A stretch of DNA of 64,000 nt from Puccinia triticina (lineage: Eukaryota; Basidiomycota; Pucciniomycetes; Pucciniales; Pucciniaceae). The stretch covers positions 4,464,001 to 4,528,000 of the forward strand of contig NC_070572.1 in the NCBI RefSeq assembly GCF_026914185.1, read 5' to 3'. Within the stretch, counting starts at the first letter, position 1, and each line of letters starts with the position of its first letter. Shown piece after piece: positions 12,121-23,798 of the stretch. Both the position numbers and the translations under genes were made by a program. The notes below the pieces were generated by a model. It saw nothing but the letters and a program-made list of their open reading frames with translations. It was not told the origin of the DNA and made no database searches.

Positions 12121-13658
12121 ATGGGCGCGTTCTGTTGCAAGCCCGAGGTACACACACTGCTGCTGTCCAGCCCGGCGAACTGCTTGCTGACCATCCTCGG
12201 ACTTTATCCAGGAGATCGACTTCGACGGCCCGGTGGACCTCTGGCACTTCTACCTGCTCAGGTCGGTCGGCAAAGGGGCTTTCGGCAAGGTACGCAGCCC
12301 CACACCCAACACCCACACATCCATCCCGCTCATGCTCTCCCATCTGCGGGGCTCAGGTCCGAGTGGTCCAACACAAGCAAACCAAGGCACTCTATGCCCT
12401 CAAGTATATCAACAAGCAGAGAATCGTCGCCCAGCGTGCAGTATCAAATATCATTCAGGAGAGGAGACTGCTCGAGGAGATCGACTCGCCCTTTGTCTGT
12501 AACTTGCGCTATGCATTCCAGGACGACGAAAACCTCTTCATGGTCCTCGATCTCATGCTGGGCGGCGATCTCAGGTTCCATCTCGATCGGGTCGGGCTCA
12601 TGAAGGAAGACGTCGTCCGGTTCTACGTCTGTGAAATGGCTCTCGCCCTCGATTACTTGCACTCAAAAGGGATCGTCCATCGGTTAGCAGTGCCCCCACC
12701 ACCCACCCCCGTCTTCCTTTGTCTGTCTGAGCTGATCATCCATCTGCATTGACGACGACGACGATCATCGAACACAGTGATCTGAAACCCGATAACATCC
12801 TACTAGACGAACGTGGTCACGCACATCTCACCGACTTCAATATTGCCGTCCACTTCACCGAGCGGAGAGCACTCACATCCGTCGCCGGCTCGATGGCCTA
12901 CATGGCCCCCGAAATCCTCGCCAAGAAGGGATACACATGTACGATCGACTGGTGGTCGCTCGGCGTCGTCGCCTTCGAACTCTTATTCGGCAAGCGGCCC
13001 TTCAGAGGCAAAACAAATAGCGCACTGACCAATGCAATCACCCGTGATGAACCCCGCTTCCCTGATACCCTCCCTCAGACCATCAGTCCAGACGCCTTGA
13101 ACTTCTTAGAAAAGATCTTGCAGCGTGACATCAACAAACGGATCGGCTGTAAAGGCGCGGGGGGAATGGCTCGATTGAAGAACCATGACTGGTTTCGTGA
13201 TGTGAATTGGGACCTGATGCAGGAATTGGGCGTCAAACCTCCATTTGAGCCTGATGTAAGCCATCTTAACTTGTCATCCTTCAACTCATCTCGATACTTA
13301 CAATGATAATCTACAGTCGAAGAAGGCAAATTTTGATGCGACTCACGAGCTGGAAGAACTCTTGCTAGAGGACAACCCACTGAAAGCGAAGAAGAGGAAC
13401 CCGAACCTAAACATCGACTCGATGTCGGCCGACTTCCGGCTGATGGAAGAAAGCTTCCTAGTCTACGACCATGCCAAGATGTCGCGCCGGTCATGGTTCA
13501 TCGAGCCGGGGGCAGAGACCAAGACGAGCGAAGTGACCCCGAGCACGTTCACTGCCTCCATGAGCATCTCAAACGCCGCCGGCAAAATCCCGATCGATCA
13601 GCAACCGCTGGCCGAAGTCAAAACCGACTCTGTCTCCCACGAACTGCCTCCGACCTAA
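12121..13658 (+). CDS. Serine/threonine protein kinase, STK32 (YANK) type
   Basis: AGC-group protein kinase. Exons: 12121-12147, 12212-12289, 12357-12682, 12778-13255, 13317-13658, giving 416 residues, close to human STK32 proteins. The start MGAFCCKPE resembles the short Gly/Cys N terminus of this family and could be N-myristoylated/palmitoylated (Gly2, Cys5, Cys6). Motifs: glycine loop GKGAFGKV split by an intron, VAIK-type lysine in ALKYINK, catalytic VHRDLKPDN split by an intron, and DFN in LTDFNIAV where most kinases have DFG; DFN is a hallmark of the STK32 family. APE is present (YMAPEI). The C-terminal tail NFDATHELEELLLEDNPL matches the family's extension. The last about 80 residues are variable and unstructured-looking. 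Substrate is unknown. Confidence 0.9.
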
Positions 13659-14978
13659 TCCATTCCTCATCTTGAAAATCAAAATCAAAAAAAAAAAAAA
13701 AATTGAAACTGAACCCTCAACTGATTGGAATACCAGCCGCCCTTTCTCTCTCCGTCCCCCTCCTGCTCTCGGCCACTCTCTCCCGTCTCAGATCGTTGGA
13801 CCCTGCCCGTTATTTTTCTCTTTTGTTTGTCCCGGGAGTCATTTTTTTCACCTTTTTTCGTCTTGGTCAGTTTGGCAGAAGTTGCAGTAAACGCTTTGGT
13901 GCATTCGCAAGCCGCCTCGTCCGATCCCTCCCAGTCTCACCTCGTTCAAGCGGCCCTTTCCCTCGATTCGATCAACGTAAAACATCACACACACACACAT
14001 TCTCTACCGAAACCCCCGCCTCGCACAACGCCTCTCTCCCGGCCTCCTCACTCTCTTTTGTTCAAGCACTTATATTCCTCTCTCTCTCTCTTTTCCTTTG
14101 GCTCTCGACTGATCTACACACACCTCAACAACTACACACACACACACACCGCAACAACCACATTCACTTATTTATCATCCGCTCATCATCTTGGAAACCT
14201 TTCTCTTTTTTTGACTACAACTACTGCTACTACACTTCATTTATAATCTGACCACTGTTTTTTTTCTTTCCGGAACGGCCTTCCTTCTCTTTCTTCGCTT
14301 CTTTTCCACCCCGGATTGTTTTACGATAATGAATACGAGAAAAATCTTTCTTGAAGAAACGGGATCAGAACATAGCTAGTCGAAGAATATGCACCACTCG
14401 CTGAGTCAATCTTTTTTGTTGCTGTTGTTTTCTTCATCGAATTACCTTCTTTTTTGTTTTACTCTTTTTTTTTTGACCTTTTTTTGTTGTATACAGTTTT
14501 GTGATGTTTAGTTTTAGGTTTCTTTTTTGTCATGTCTTCTCTCTCGCTCGAGAACTTTGTTTTCTCAACATAGTCCAGTCATGTATAGTCTACAACAAAA
14601 ACACCATCCACAACAACAACCAAAAGAAAAGAAAAGTCTGTTGAGACAACTTTAGAACCTGTCTGCCCTAATTATGCCGTAGACCCTGCATTCTGTCCTT
14701 GTTTTTTTTTTCTTGTTTTTTTTTTTTTTTGCTTAATTGTTTTTGGTAGGAGACTTTTGGGGATGGGTGTGAACAATTGGTGGTGTGCATTTACACATAT
14801 TGCCACTGGTGTGGTCTGTACAAAACATGTCTCCATAAATACTTTATGCATGCTAGTAGCTACTCAAAATTAATGGAATGTGCAATTTCTCACACAAAAT
14901 CATCCTGATGAATTGGGAGTGGGCTGATGCCAGTGAGAGAAGGTGGGAGACTTCTTCAGAACTTAACTTATAAATATA
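13659..14978. other. Intergenic, pyrimidine-rich
   Basis: From 13680 to about 14300 the plus strand is strongly C/T-rich with CA-repeats (13985-14000, 14125-14150) and T-runs. This gives long open frames rich in Ser, Leu and Phe that have no domain. Probably 3' UTR and spacer. AT-rich from 14750 onward. Confidence 0.55.
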
Positions 14979-16106
14979 CGGACTTACTTTGCGCACTGCA
15001 GAAAACTCTTTGCGCACTGCCCAGTGTGCGCATTTCTAAACACTTCGCGCACTGCGGGTGAATTAAGGAAGCAAAATTTTCAAAAAAAAAAAAAAATTGA
15101 CAAATCAATAGAAGGCCCTTTTATTGTCCTCTGTGAATTTTTTGGGAGTTTTTTGAAACTTCCTTGTATGCTGTAAATACCCATTAAGGAACAAAACAAG
15201 TCCAGTCATTTGGGGACCTGGAATTCATCTTCCTGCATGCCAAAAATTCCAATCAATCTATTGAATCATGGTAAACATATATTTAACGTTTTCAGAACTT
15301 TTTGGAAACTTTGTGCAAGAATGTGGTTTTGAAAATTTAGGAAATTGCATCACACACTGGTGCACTTTGACAGATTTCATGTGAAATTTCCTCATTTTTC
15401 AAGGCCTCATTCTTGATCAGAGGTTCCCAAAAGTTCTGAAAAAGTTAGAAATATTTTTACCATGATTTGATAAACTGTTTGGAATTTTTGGCATGCGGGA
15501 ACATGAATTCCAGGTCCCCAAATGACTGTACTTGTTGTTGAAATATCTTGTTTTTCATTTCATGTCCTCCCTCATTGATGTCAAGGTTTTTTGTCAATTT
15601 TGTTTTCTCATTATGCTTTTTATGCATCTTGATGCATATTCATCAACCACATTTCAAACCTTTTTTGTTTAGTAATCATGTATTTCCTTCACTGAGGCAA
15701 TACACACATCAGTCCTGACCACAATTGTTCGTTGCACTCAACACTCTCAGCCTCTTGCGCAAGTACTTCTTGTGTTGATAGTCTCAGAATCATCAACAAC
15801 TAAGTTTTTTGGTAGGTTATCTGTCAAACTTAGTTTGACCTCAGCACTCTGCTGTTCTCCTATCTCATTGTCATCAGTTGTTAATTTTCACACTTGTTTT
15901 GTTCCTTAATGGGTTTTTACAGCATACAAGGAAGTTTCAAAAAACTCCCAAGAAAATTAATAGAGGACAGTAAAAGGGCCTTCTATTGATTCGTCAATTT
16001 TTTTTTTGAAAATTTTGCTTCCTTCACCCGCAGTGCGCAAAGTGTTTGGAAATGCGCGCACTGTGCAGTGCACAAAGAGTTTTCCGTACTGTGCGAAGTA
16101 AGTCCG
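14979..16106. mobile_element. Long-TIR non-autonomous DNA element
   Basis: The termini are CGGACTTACTTTGCGCACTG (left) and, reverse-complemented, CGGACTTACTTCGCACAGTA (right). Similarity between arms runs about 220 bases inward (14979-15205 against 15890-16106). Flanking 8-mers TAAATATA and TAGATATA agree at 7 of 8 positions. The subterminal zone repeats GCGCACTGC. A second, smaller inverted-repeat element is nested at 15196-15535. There is no coding frame. MULE or hAT origin cannot be separated from TSD length alone. Confidence 0.65.
15196..15535. mobile_element. Nested 340-bp inverted-repeat element (MITE)
   Basis: The left arm starts ACAAGTCCAGTCATTTGGGG and the right arm's reverse complement starts ACAAGTACAGTCATTTGGGG; the arms match for about 100 bases. 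It sits immediately inside the left arm of the larger long-TIR element, so it probably inserted there later. Confidence 0.55.
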
Positions 16107-16114
16107 TAGATATA

Positions 16115-18021
16115 ATACACCCCCTCTAAAAGCTTTGGCTCTGTTTGGCACCAAAATAAATATAGGCAATATAATCACTGATTAATTCAATAATAAATAC
16201 AAAATTCAACATAAAGTGTCCATTTCTTTTGTAGGCAACCTACAGTACTGGTCTCTTCAACTTTGAAATCAGATTCAGCTGATCCAGCCATCTTCATTAC
16301 CATAATACCATTATATTATATTGGTTGCTTGTGGCTGCAGCACAGCTGGAGGGTCATCCATAGGACCTTTGGGCCGTTGGGTATTTTTCAACTTTTGCTT
16401 GTGTTTAGATTACTGTGTGTGTGGTAAGTTTGTTAGAATTGCAAAAACAAAACACCCCAAAACTTAGATCCAGAGGTCTAGGATTTTGTGGATTCTGCAA
16501 GAAAGTGGGATAATATTCTGCAGGGAGTTTTGAAATTTTACCAGATCATTCCTTTTGCACTTATAATAGGATAAATCATACTGGAATTGCAGAAACTAAC
16601 TAACCTGACAGCCTGGTTCAACAAGTTGAAGGATTAGTCTTACTAACTTAGCAAATTTCTCCTGGGCTCAAAGCACATGCTTCTGATTGAGGGCCCTGTG
16701 CTGGGAGTTGTGCTAGGTAACTTGGATTCATTTTTATTCTAGACCCATTTCATTTGGCAGAAAAATAATCAAGCAGTCTGTGGCAGAAAATCCTAAAATT
16801 TACCACAAAATCAGTAGTAGGGGCTAGTGTTGTGAGTCAGTGGGCTCAATTGAAAATTTGGTTGGATTCACAGGCTATTCAGCAAAGGTTCATGTAAACC
16901 ATCAAACCAGTATTTAATATTTGGGCCTGTCCCAAGGATGCTTTTTTCAAAAAGTAACCCCGGGACAGCCTTGATTTATCCTGAGTACAGGTTACCGTTG
17001 GTCCCAAGGATGCTCAGGAGGCATCCCAAGGACCCATCTGCACAAAGAGAATCCCAAGGATGCATTATCCAGCTCAAAAAACACATCATCAGGATATGTT
17101 TTGGGAAGTTGTCCTGAGGATGATTTTGAACACCAATCCTCAGGACAGTCTTCACCAAATCATCCCAAGGTTTGCTTCCAGAAATCTCTGAAGATATTTG
17201 GATTGTGTAGAACTTAACATGTGCACTCCATGTTAATTTCAATAGGGAAGTTGGTAAACTTGCATGTTACCCATCTTGCTGCCAACCCAGCGTGTAACAC
17301 CAACCACCACAGTTGGGCTTGCTGACTGTACTCAGTGCTACCGTGTGCTGACCCCCTCATTTGGGTTGACTGACTGCACCCACTGCTACCACATGCAATT
17401 GGGTTTAACTGTGTGCGGTTTTTGATCACAACAGTAGTTGTGGGAAGGGTATTGGAGGGCAAGTGGTTCCCAAGAATGGTATTAGAGGTTGTGGGTTCAA
17501 CTTCTTCTGGGTCTGGTCTTATTTATGGTGGTCTTGGTGGGCAGAAATGCATCCTGAGGCTGGCTTTTTAGCATCTGGAAGATAACCTGAGGACATCTTT
17601 GAAAAGATGTCCCAGGTGTAGTTTGACCATGCGGATCTGGGTGATACTTTTTGCCGTGCCACAGGAGGTGCATCCAAATGACATCCCCACATGCATCCTT
17701 GTGATGACCAATTCAGCCTGTGGTGTACAGGATGAAGATAATACTGTGACTGTGGTAAGGCTCAGAGTGTGTAGCCCCTCTAGGCTTCAAAAGCCAGAAG
17801 TCTATACTTTCTTTGTTTTTGGCTGGCATCCTTGGGATTCAAACTAAGTAGCTCACTGACCTGTGGGAATGATTGAAAAAACCACACATCTTGTTTTTCA
17901 CCGGCAAGCAACAGAGCAAAAAATTACAAAACAAATACTGGCATTTGTGTGAGCCCCCCTCCTAGGGTTTCACACACAAGTCACAAGACACTAAGAGGGA
18001 CCCATATAGCCCCGGCTCCTC
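16115..18021. other. Intergenic with CATCCTTGGGA-type repeats
   Basis: 16920-17850 contains repeated words CCCAAGGATGC, CATCCCAAGGA and CCTGAGGA in both orientations, with a complementary copy near the right edge (GGCATCCTTGGGATTC, 17823). It looks like another eroded palindromic element, but its ends are not defined. No gene seen. Confidence 0.45.
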
Positions 18022-18028
18022 CCCCACC

Positions 18029-18439
18029 CAAGGGTGAAAGCGCTGCGCTTCAAAAAGCGCAGCGCAGCGGTTTTGGTGGCCGCTGCACTGCGCTGAAAGT
18101 AGCGGCCCCGCCCGCTGCGCTGAAAGTAGCGGCCCCGCCCGCTGCGCTACCGCTTTTTGAACTGGCCGCGTAGCGCTCCCCTGCTGCCAGCCATAAAAGC
18201 GCAGCGCAGCGCAAAGCGCAGCTGTTTTGGTGACCGCTGCGCAGCGCTGAAAGGAGCGGCCCCGTCCGCTGCGCTACCGCTTTTTGGGTCGGGGAAAAAG
18301 CGGGCCCCCGCTATTTTGAGCGGTAGCGCAGCGGGACTGGCGCTGCGCTACCGCTTTTTGGGCTGACCGCGCAGCGGTTCCCCGCTGCGCTGCGCTAAAA
18401 GACCGCTTTTTTGTAGCGCAGCGCAGCGTTTCAGCCTTG
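18029..18439. mobile_element. 411-bp CAAGG-ended MITE with GC-rich palindromic core
   Basis: The left end is CAAGGGTGAAAGCGCTGCGC; the right end, reverse-complemented, is CAAGGCTGAAACGCTGCGCT. The identical 7-mer CCCCACC flanks both sides (18022-18028 and 18440-18446). The core is an array of GCGCTGCGC / AGCGGTAGC words, much richer in GC than the surroundings. The termini match those of the 9-kb segment starting 400 bases downstream, so the two are probably the same family and may use the same transposase. Confidence 0.7.
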
Positions 18440-18446
18440 CCCCACC

Positions 18447-18820
18447 TACCTAGCCCAGTAAGAGATATTATTCTCTCCCCGCTAGATATGTCCCTCTCTC
18501 TTTCTCTTGCTTCTTCTCTCTTCCCTTTCTCAGCCCTTGATGTAGATCCTGAGAGAGATATTATTCTCTCCCTGCTAGTCCTTGCCCCTCAAAAACACAA
18601 GATAATTGGGCCCTGAACTCTAGAGACGAGTCTCTGCGCCCCCCTTGGAGCCCTTTAGTGAAGAGTCCCAGTTGGACTCTTACAATTTGGGGCCTTGCCT
18701 CTTCATATGAGTCTGACCCACCACAAAGATAATCTGATGGATTGAGGAGGATATATGTTGTTGCAAGCCCATCTGGGCACATAACAAACTCCTGCTTGAA
18801 CAAGTGACACAGGGGTTTGG
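18447..18820. other. Spacer between two CAAGG-ended elements
   Basis: Holds a short duplicated motif GAGAGATATTATTCTCTCCC (18463 and 18552). An open minus-strand frame (18561-18830) has no recognisable domain and is not annotated. Confidence 0.45.
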
Positions 18821-19085
18821 TATGTGCCAAGGGTGTAACCGCTGCCCTACAAAAAGCGTAGCGTAGCGCTTAGCGCAGCGGTTTTTTGGCTTGCTATGCT
18901 ACACTGAAAAGTAGCGGTCTTAAAAACCACTACAGCTTTTTAAAATCCCGGGGGAAAAAAAGCTGTATTTAGCGCGCTAATTTCAGCGGCCACGTAGTGC
19001 TGAACCGCTATTTTCAGCGGTAGCCTAGCGCTAAACCGCTAAAAATAGTGGTAGCGCAGCGGTTCAAAACCGCTTTTCTACATAC

Positions 19086-20032
19086 ATCAGGGGGAAAAAA
19101 ACCAGGGAAAAAACTACCAAAACTACCAATCAAGAAGGAAGAAAATATATAGAATAATTGTAAAATGAGAAGAAAAAATCATATGTTTATGGTTTTAACT
19201 TTTGCTTTGTTTTTGTATTTTATGTTTTTAAAAATAAATTAGTAATAGGGGCATCAAGAACTTAAAGGAAAAAATTTTGAAATACTATATTAGACAGTGA
19301 CTAGAGGCCAAGGCGGCTTCGCCGCTGCAGATTTCAGGTTCAGTCCTATAGTCTTGTGCTTAATCTCCCTGCAAGTATGTGGTGTGAAGTTCACACCACA
19401 TACTTGGCCCATGCAGCCCCCAAATCTCTCAGACTTCCCACTCTTAATCTCCCTTGAGACACCTCCCCTGAGTTTCCCTCCCTGGGGAGGACCACCCTAC
19501 CCAGTACCCACCCACCCACCTGAATCAAGTTCAATAAAAATCAACATTTTTTTCTACACCTCTTTATAGATTGGTCTTGAACTTCCTACTATCATCAACT
19601 CTCTGATTTAGGATTGCTTGTGACCTAGCTATTCATGGCATGAGGGAATATGAGGGCTCAATTATGTGTTGGTAGCTTAGTTTCCTTAGGTGCTACAATA
19701 AGTTTATTGCAACTTCACATGGATTTGAGCTGGTTCCTTGAAAATTAATGCTTGATCCCAAGGACCATGCTCTTGAGGAAGTGCTTTCAAATTAAACAAC
19801 ACAGAAGTTATTTAACCACCAAAGAGCCTACCTCCATACAATTTGTTTGTAATTTACATGCTATTGGCTCAAATTTATATGCAAACATAGCCAGTTTGGA
19901 TACCAAACTATGTTTGGAGATGATACTTTTGTGCTTGGTCTTGAGCCTTGATGGATGCTGTCCTCAAGAAGTTAAGTGCAAGCTGACATGTATGTTGTTA
20001 AATTGCATAAAATGATTGTACAGCTTTCATGA
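19086..20032. other. Spacer inside the 9.1-kb segment
   Basis: No gene is supported. It contains the word AGGCGGCTTCGCCGCTGCAG (19310), which recurs inverted near 31505, and a palindrome GTGTGAAGTTCACACCAC at about 19380. Otherwise unremarkable. Confidence 0.45.
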
Positions 20033-22160
20033 CTAATCTGGAATTAATGGGCCTGTAGGTACAAGCATTGGCAGCGGCAGAGGCGACCAAGTCGTTTCGA
20101 GCCGTTTGATGCTCCACATGAAGAGGTGGTTTGGCTGAATGAGGATGTTGAGTCTGCGGGAGCGGACCATGAGGTACGCGGACGTGAGGTCGAGCTGGCA
20201 ATGTTTCATGACGTGTGCGATGACAATGGAGGCGCTGCGACTGACGCCGACAAGGCAATGCACGAGCACCTTTCCCCCGGCAACGCGACAGGCCTCGGTG
20301 AACGCCATGGCGCGCTCGATGTGCGGCCGGATCGAGTCCATCCCGTCGTCCGCCACGCCCTTCATGTCCAACATCTCCATAGGTCCGCTCTTCCATTCGT
20401 GCCACAGCGAGTTCACGACACGCGGCGTCGGCTGCGAACGGCGCCCCAAAGCGGCCGTTCTGTTGGTGCTGGTGGTGTGGGGCGACCAGCGCGGACTCGC
20501 CCATCGAGACCACATGGGTGATCCCCAACGCATTCAATGCATGGTTCAGGTTGCCCAGATAGACGAAGGGCAGGATGCGCGAGGGGAAGTGGCCGTCGAA
20601 GCGGGGGTCGTAGAACCAGGGATGGTGTGCCCGGGTCGTCCGCGGGGGGGAGGGCGTCGGGGCGGAGGGGAGGGGTGGGTGGCGGCGGACTTGGCGCTGT
20701 GGACGGAGGAGACGCCGAAGGAGACGCATCCGCGCAGGAACGAGCTGCGGCTTGGCTCATCGACCGCCATCCGGTGCATCTGCTGCGCCTTGCGTTGCTC
20801 GTGCAGCTCCTGCTCAATCCGGCTCTCCACCCGGCGCAACAGCTGGACGTCCGCGGGATAGACAAAGAACGAGCGGTTCTGGTCGTTCTGCAGATGCAGA
20901 TAGGCGTCGGGAAGGGTGTATCCCAGGTCGTACATGATGTACGACGGCGCAAAGAGGGACGTCTCTGTACTCAAAGTAGAGACAAGATTAAAAAAAATGA
21001 GCTTTTTTTGGATGATGCGCTGGAGAGGAGAGGATAGAACGTACTATCCATCGTGACAGTGAATCAACACTTTTCGGCCAGCCCTGCCTTTGCCGGGTTT
21101 CGCGATCTTCTTGACCCATGTGCACAGGTCAACCAAGTAGCGCACAAGCTTATTGCGGGACATGGCCCCTGAGCAGCTTTGGCCGGTGCTCGGGACTTCC
21201 ATGTGGATGATCTCGGCAAGCTCGGCAGAGAGGCTGCTGTTCTTGGCGCGTTGCTTGATGCTGTCGAGATAGTTTTGGTTGAGATGGAATTCGAGCGACG
21301 AGGTGATCACGGCCTGGTCGTGCGCTTCCACACACACATTGTACGGCGCATTTCCATACTCGTCTGTCATGGCGAAGTGGGAGGTCACCATTGGTGGGCG
21401 CTCATCGAACGCAGCACGCTGACGTGAGGACGATAGATCCTCTTTGGTAAGCGGGACATCTGCAGAATTGCCGAGCTGTTGCGACAATGTTATCAGAAAT
21501 TGATCTAGGAAGGAAGAAAGAAGAAAGGATGGACGCACCCAAACGTTCTGGGCAATCTCCGAGGCTCTCGTTAAAGCCGCCATCTCTTCTCGCTCGCGCT
21601 CCAAGAAGTCGATCTTGTTGCGACGATAGCCCCAGCCGTCGACGGCGACAACATGGCTGAACTGGCGTTCAAAGACCTCGAAGGGATCAGAGGCGCGGCC
21701 ACTTGGTTGGGGAGACTGGGAGGAGGACTCGGTAGTAGTGGTGTTGGTGGTGGTTCAGGTGGTAGAGCAAGGGGCAGGCTCAAGTTGGCCAAGACAATGG
21801 TAAAGGCCTCTGTAGCGCGGGAAGTACCGCGCATGGACACTTGCAGAAGTAGGAGGCTTGAGGAGTGCCGGGTATAAGTGGAGCCAGGGAAAGACAAGGG
21901 ACTCTTCAACCCGGGAGACCAAGGTCATGTACGTGTCGTGGATCTCAGCGAATTCGGTGGAGCTGATCATCTGGATGGTCTGTTGAGGGGTTTGGATGGA
22001 TGAGAGCAGGGGTAAGTGTTTCACATTGAGCTGGAGACCTGGTTGTTGGCATGGTTCTCAATGGTGAGCCCAGCACCATCGGATCCCGGGCTTCCCAGAG
22101 CCGCGGTAGATTGTGGCTGGGGTGAAGTGTATTTAAGGGTGCTTGTTGGTAGGAGTCCTA
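20033..22160 (-). pseudogene. Pps1-type dual-specificity phosphatase, frame interrupted
   Basis: Reading leftward: MISSTEFAEIH with FPWLH (about 21990-21860), HVVAVDGWGYRRNK (about 21640), a block from LGNSADVPLTK (21479) to VLIHCHDG (21059), then after a GTACGT-TTGAG intron the family-specific YTETS segment, and finally a phosphatase domain WFYDPRFDGHFPSRIL (about 20615) with active site HCLVGVSRSAS (HCx5R, about 20250). This order is that of fungal Pps1. Introns at 21536-21480 and 21048-20970 are normal. Elsewhere the frame does not run through: an in-frame TGA at 21755-21757, a shift between about 20690 and 20600 near a 7-base homopolymer, and a shift near 20430. GT-AG introns starting GTC could bridge each break, but their donors are poor. 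No convincing start Met upstream of ISSTEF. Either a decayed copy carried in a transposon or a gene with unusual introns. Confidence 0.6.
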
Positions 22161-22210
22161 GTTTGCCGAGTATCTCGCAACGGTCGGGAGGCTTGCGGTG
22201 GCAGTCTTGG

Positions 22211-22865
22211 TGTTTTCTTGCGATGGGTGACGGTCAGGAAAGAGAAGTGAGGGTGGAGGGTGCGCCTATAAATAGAGCGGCCTCTGGCAAAGTGGAATCA
22301 CCAGTCGACTCGCTGTGCTGCACTTCCAGCCAGTGAGTTGACTCAAGCCCCTCCGCTGCTGCGTTTGCACAGTTTGAGGGTGAAAGGTGATGACCCCCCT
22401 TTGCAACTTGCCTTAAATGCGGCGCGCTGGGGGTCATCTGCCCAATACTTGCACCCTCTCTAGAAGAGGATGGGTATTGGGCTGGGTGTTTTTTTGGGCT
22501 GTTTTTTATTTTTATTTTTTATTATTTTGTAGGGGAAACCCTTGATTTTTGTTTTTGTGATTGTCTGTCTTTAATAAACTCAGATTTTCTTTTTCTTCTT
22601 CTGGCTAGCTTGTTGTTTTTCAAGCCATTGTTGGTAGCAGGCAAATTTAGCGCTGTGGTAGACGGAAAAGTGATAAATCAAAAGTTTTTCTCATACATAT
22701 ATTTACTCACCCTAGGCCTCAAGATACCATCAAATGCACCTCAGAAATGGATTCTACGGTCAATTTTACCCCTAGTCACAACTGGAAGCGTCACTGGAAC
22801 CCCGCTGGATTGGAAGTTACACCCTCTTGGACCCTCATGGACACGGCCAGCCCCAGTCATCAACC
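22211..22865. other. Spacer upstream of phosphatase
   Basis: Contains TATAAATA (22267-22274, plus strand), an inverted GGGTCATC / GATGACCC pair (22386-22436), and AT-rich sequence with T-runs. No gene is supported. Confidence 0.4.
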
Positions 22866-23493
22866 TGTCACACCCCTCAAGTCACCTTTCCCAGGTATAC
22901 GCATACTCAGCCCCAGCCAAAAACATACTCTTTTCTATCCCTCTTATCTCCACTGCATATGCAGGGGACCAACCCCATTTCTTCTGTATTTGACATGTCC
23001 CCACTTCATTTATGCACCCCTTGCAGCTGCATGCAGTCTTCTGACCCCATTTCTGCACTCCTTGCATTAGTCTGACACCACTCATGCACCCCTTGCATGA
23101 AGTACCCCTGTATTTGACATTTCCCCGCTTTGTTTATGCACTCCTTGCATTAGTATGACATCATCTTTCATTTCTCACCCCACTTTTTGCCTGTATTTAG
23201 TATATTCTGACACCACTTGTACGCAGCCCACCAGCTAAAATCCCTCATCCAGGGTCCCCCTTGTAGCTAAAATCCCTCACATTTGTCTATATAAGGAGCT
23301 CTCTCCCCCCCAGTTGTTTTTCCCTCAGTTCAGTACCCACCAGTTATACAGATATCACCCATTAGCCATTATCATCAGCCTTACACTCTTATAACATCCC
23401 ACATCACCTCCCTTTTATCTGCAATAACCACTGAGCTCACTCTCATATTCTTAACTCTCATATCTCCTGGTTGCATATCACGCACCTGTCACA
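22866..23493 (+). mobile_element. LTR-like segment (possible solo or 5' LTR)
   Basis: The segment begins TGTCACACCCC, a common start for gypsy LTRs, and ends CCTGTCACA; it includes a TATATAAG box (23288) followed by a C/T-rich leader, as in the U3-R part of LTRs. Downstream, a short frame (MNPLNSHIPVIKQLHLELDQ, about 23642) looks like a gag N terminus but stops after 31 residues. No second LTR is seen in the window. Assigned by style only. Confidence 0.35.
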
Positions 23494-23798
23494 AGTTACC
23501 CGGTTCCTGGTTCAACTCCCGACTAAGACATATACCCTTCTCAGTCCAGACACTCTTCTCAACTTTTTATACCACCCTCTGGAAGACCTGTGTTCAACCC
23601 CCACCGGAAACATCAAGTCAACTTTCACCCTTTCCATCATCATGAACCCTCTCAACTCTCACATACCTGTCATCAAACAACTTCATCTGGAACTAGACCA
23701 GACCTATCACTTGATTAAAACTTGCCAAGCTTAGCTTGGTGGGTCTTGTTATCTGATAGTATAGAAGGGCAGAGTTTGCACCTCCATCATCCCCTTCT

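Noticed and set aside
11625..12343. Minus-strand open frames antisense to the kinase leader
   Set aside because: Gly/Trp/Val-rich translations of the CCCAC low-complexity leader.
13703..14251. 182- and 173-residue open frames downstream of the kinase
   Set aside because: They arise from C/T-rich and CA-repeat sequence; composition is Ser/Leu/Phe-rich with no domain, and they overlap each other.
20126..21037. Plus-strand open frames opposite the phosphatase
   Set aside because: Shadow frames; the conserved phosphatase motifs are on the minus strand.
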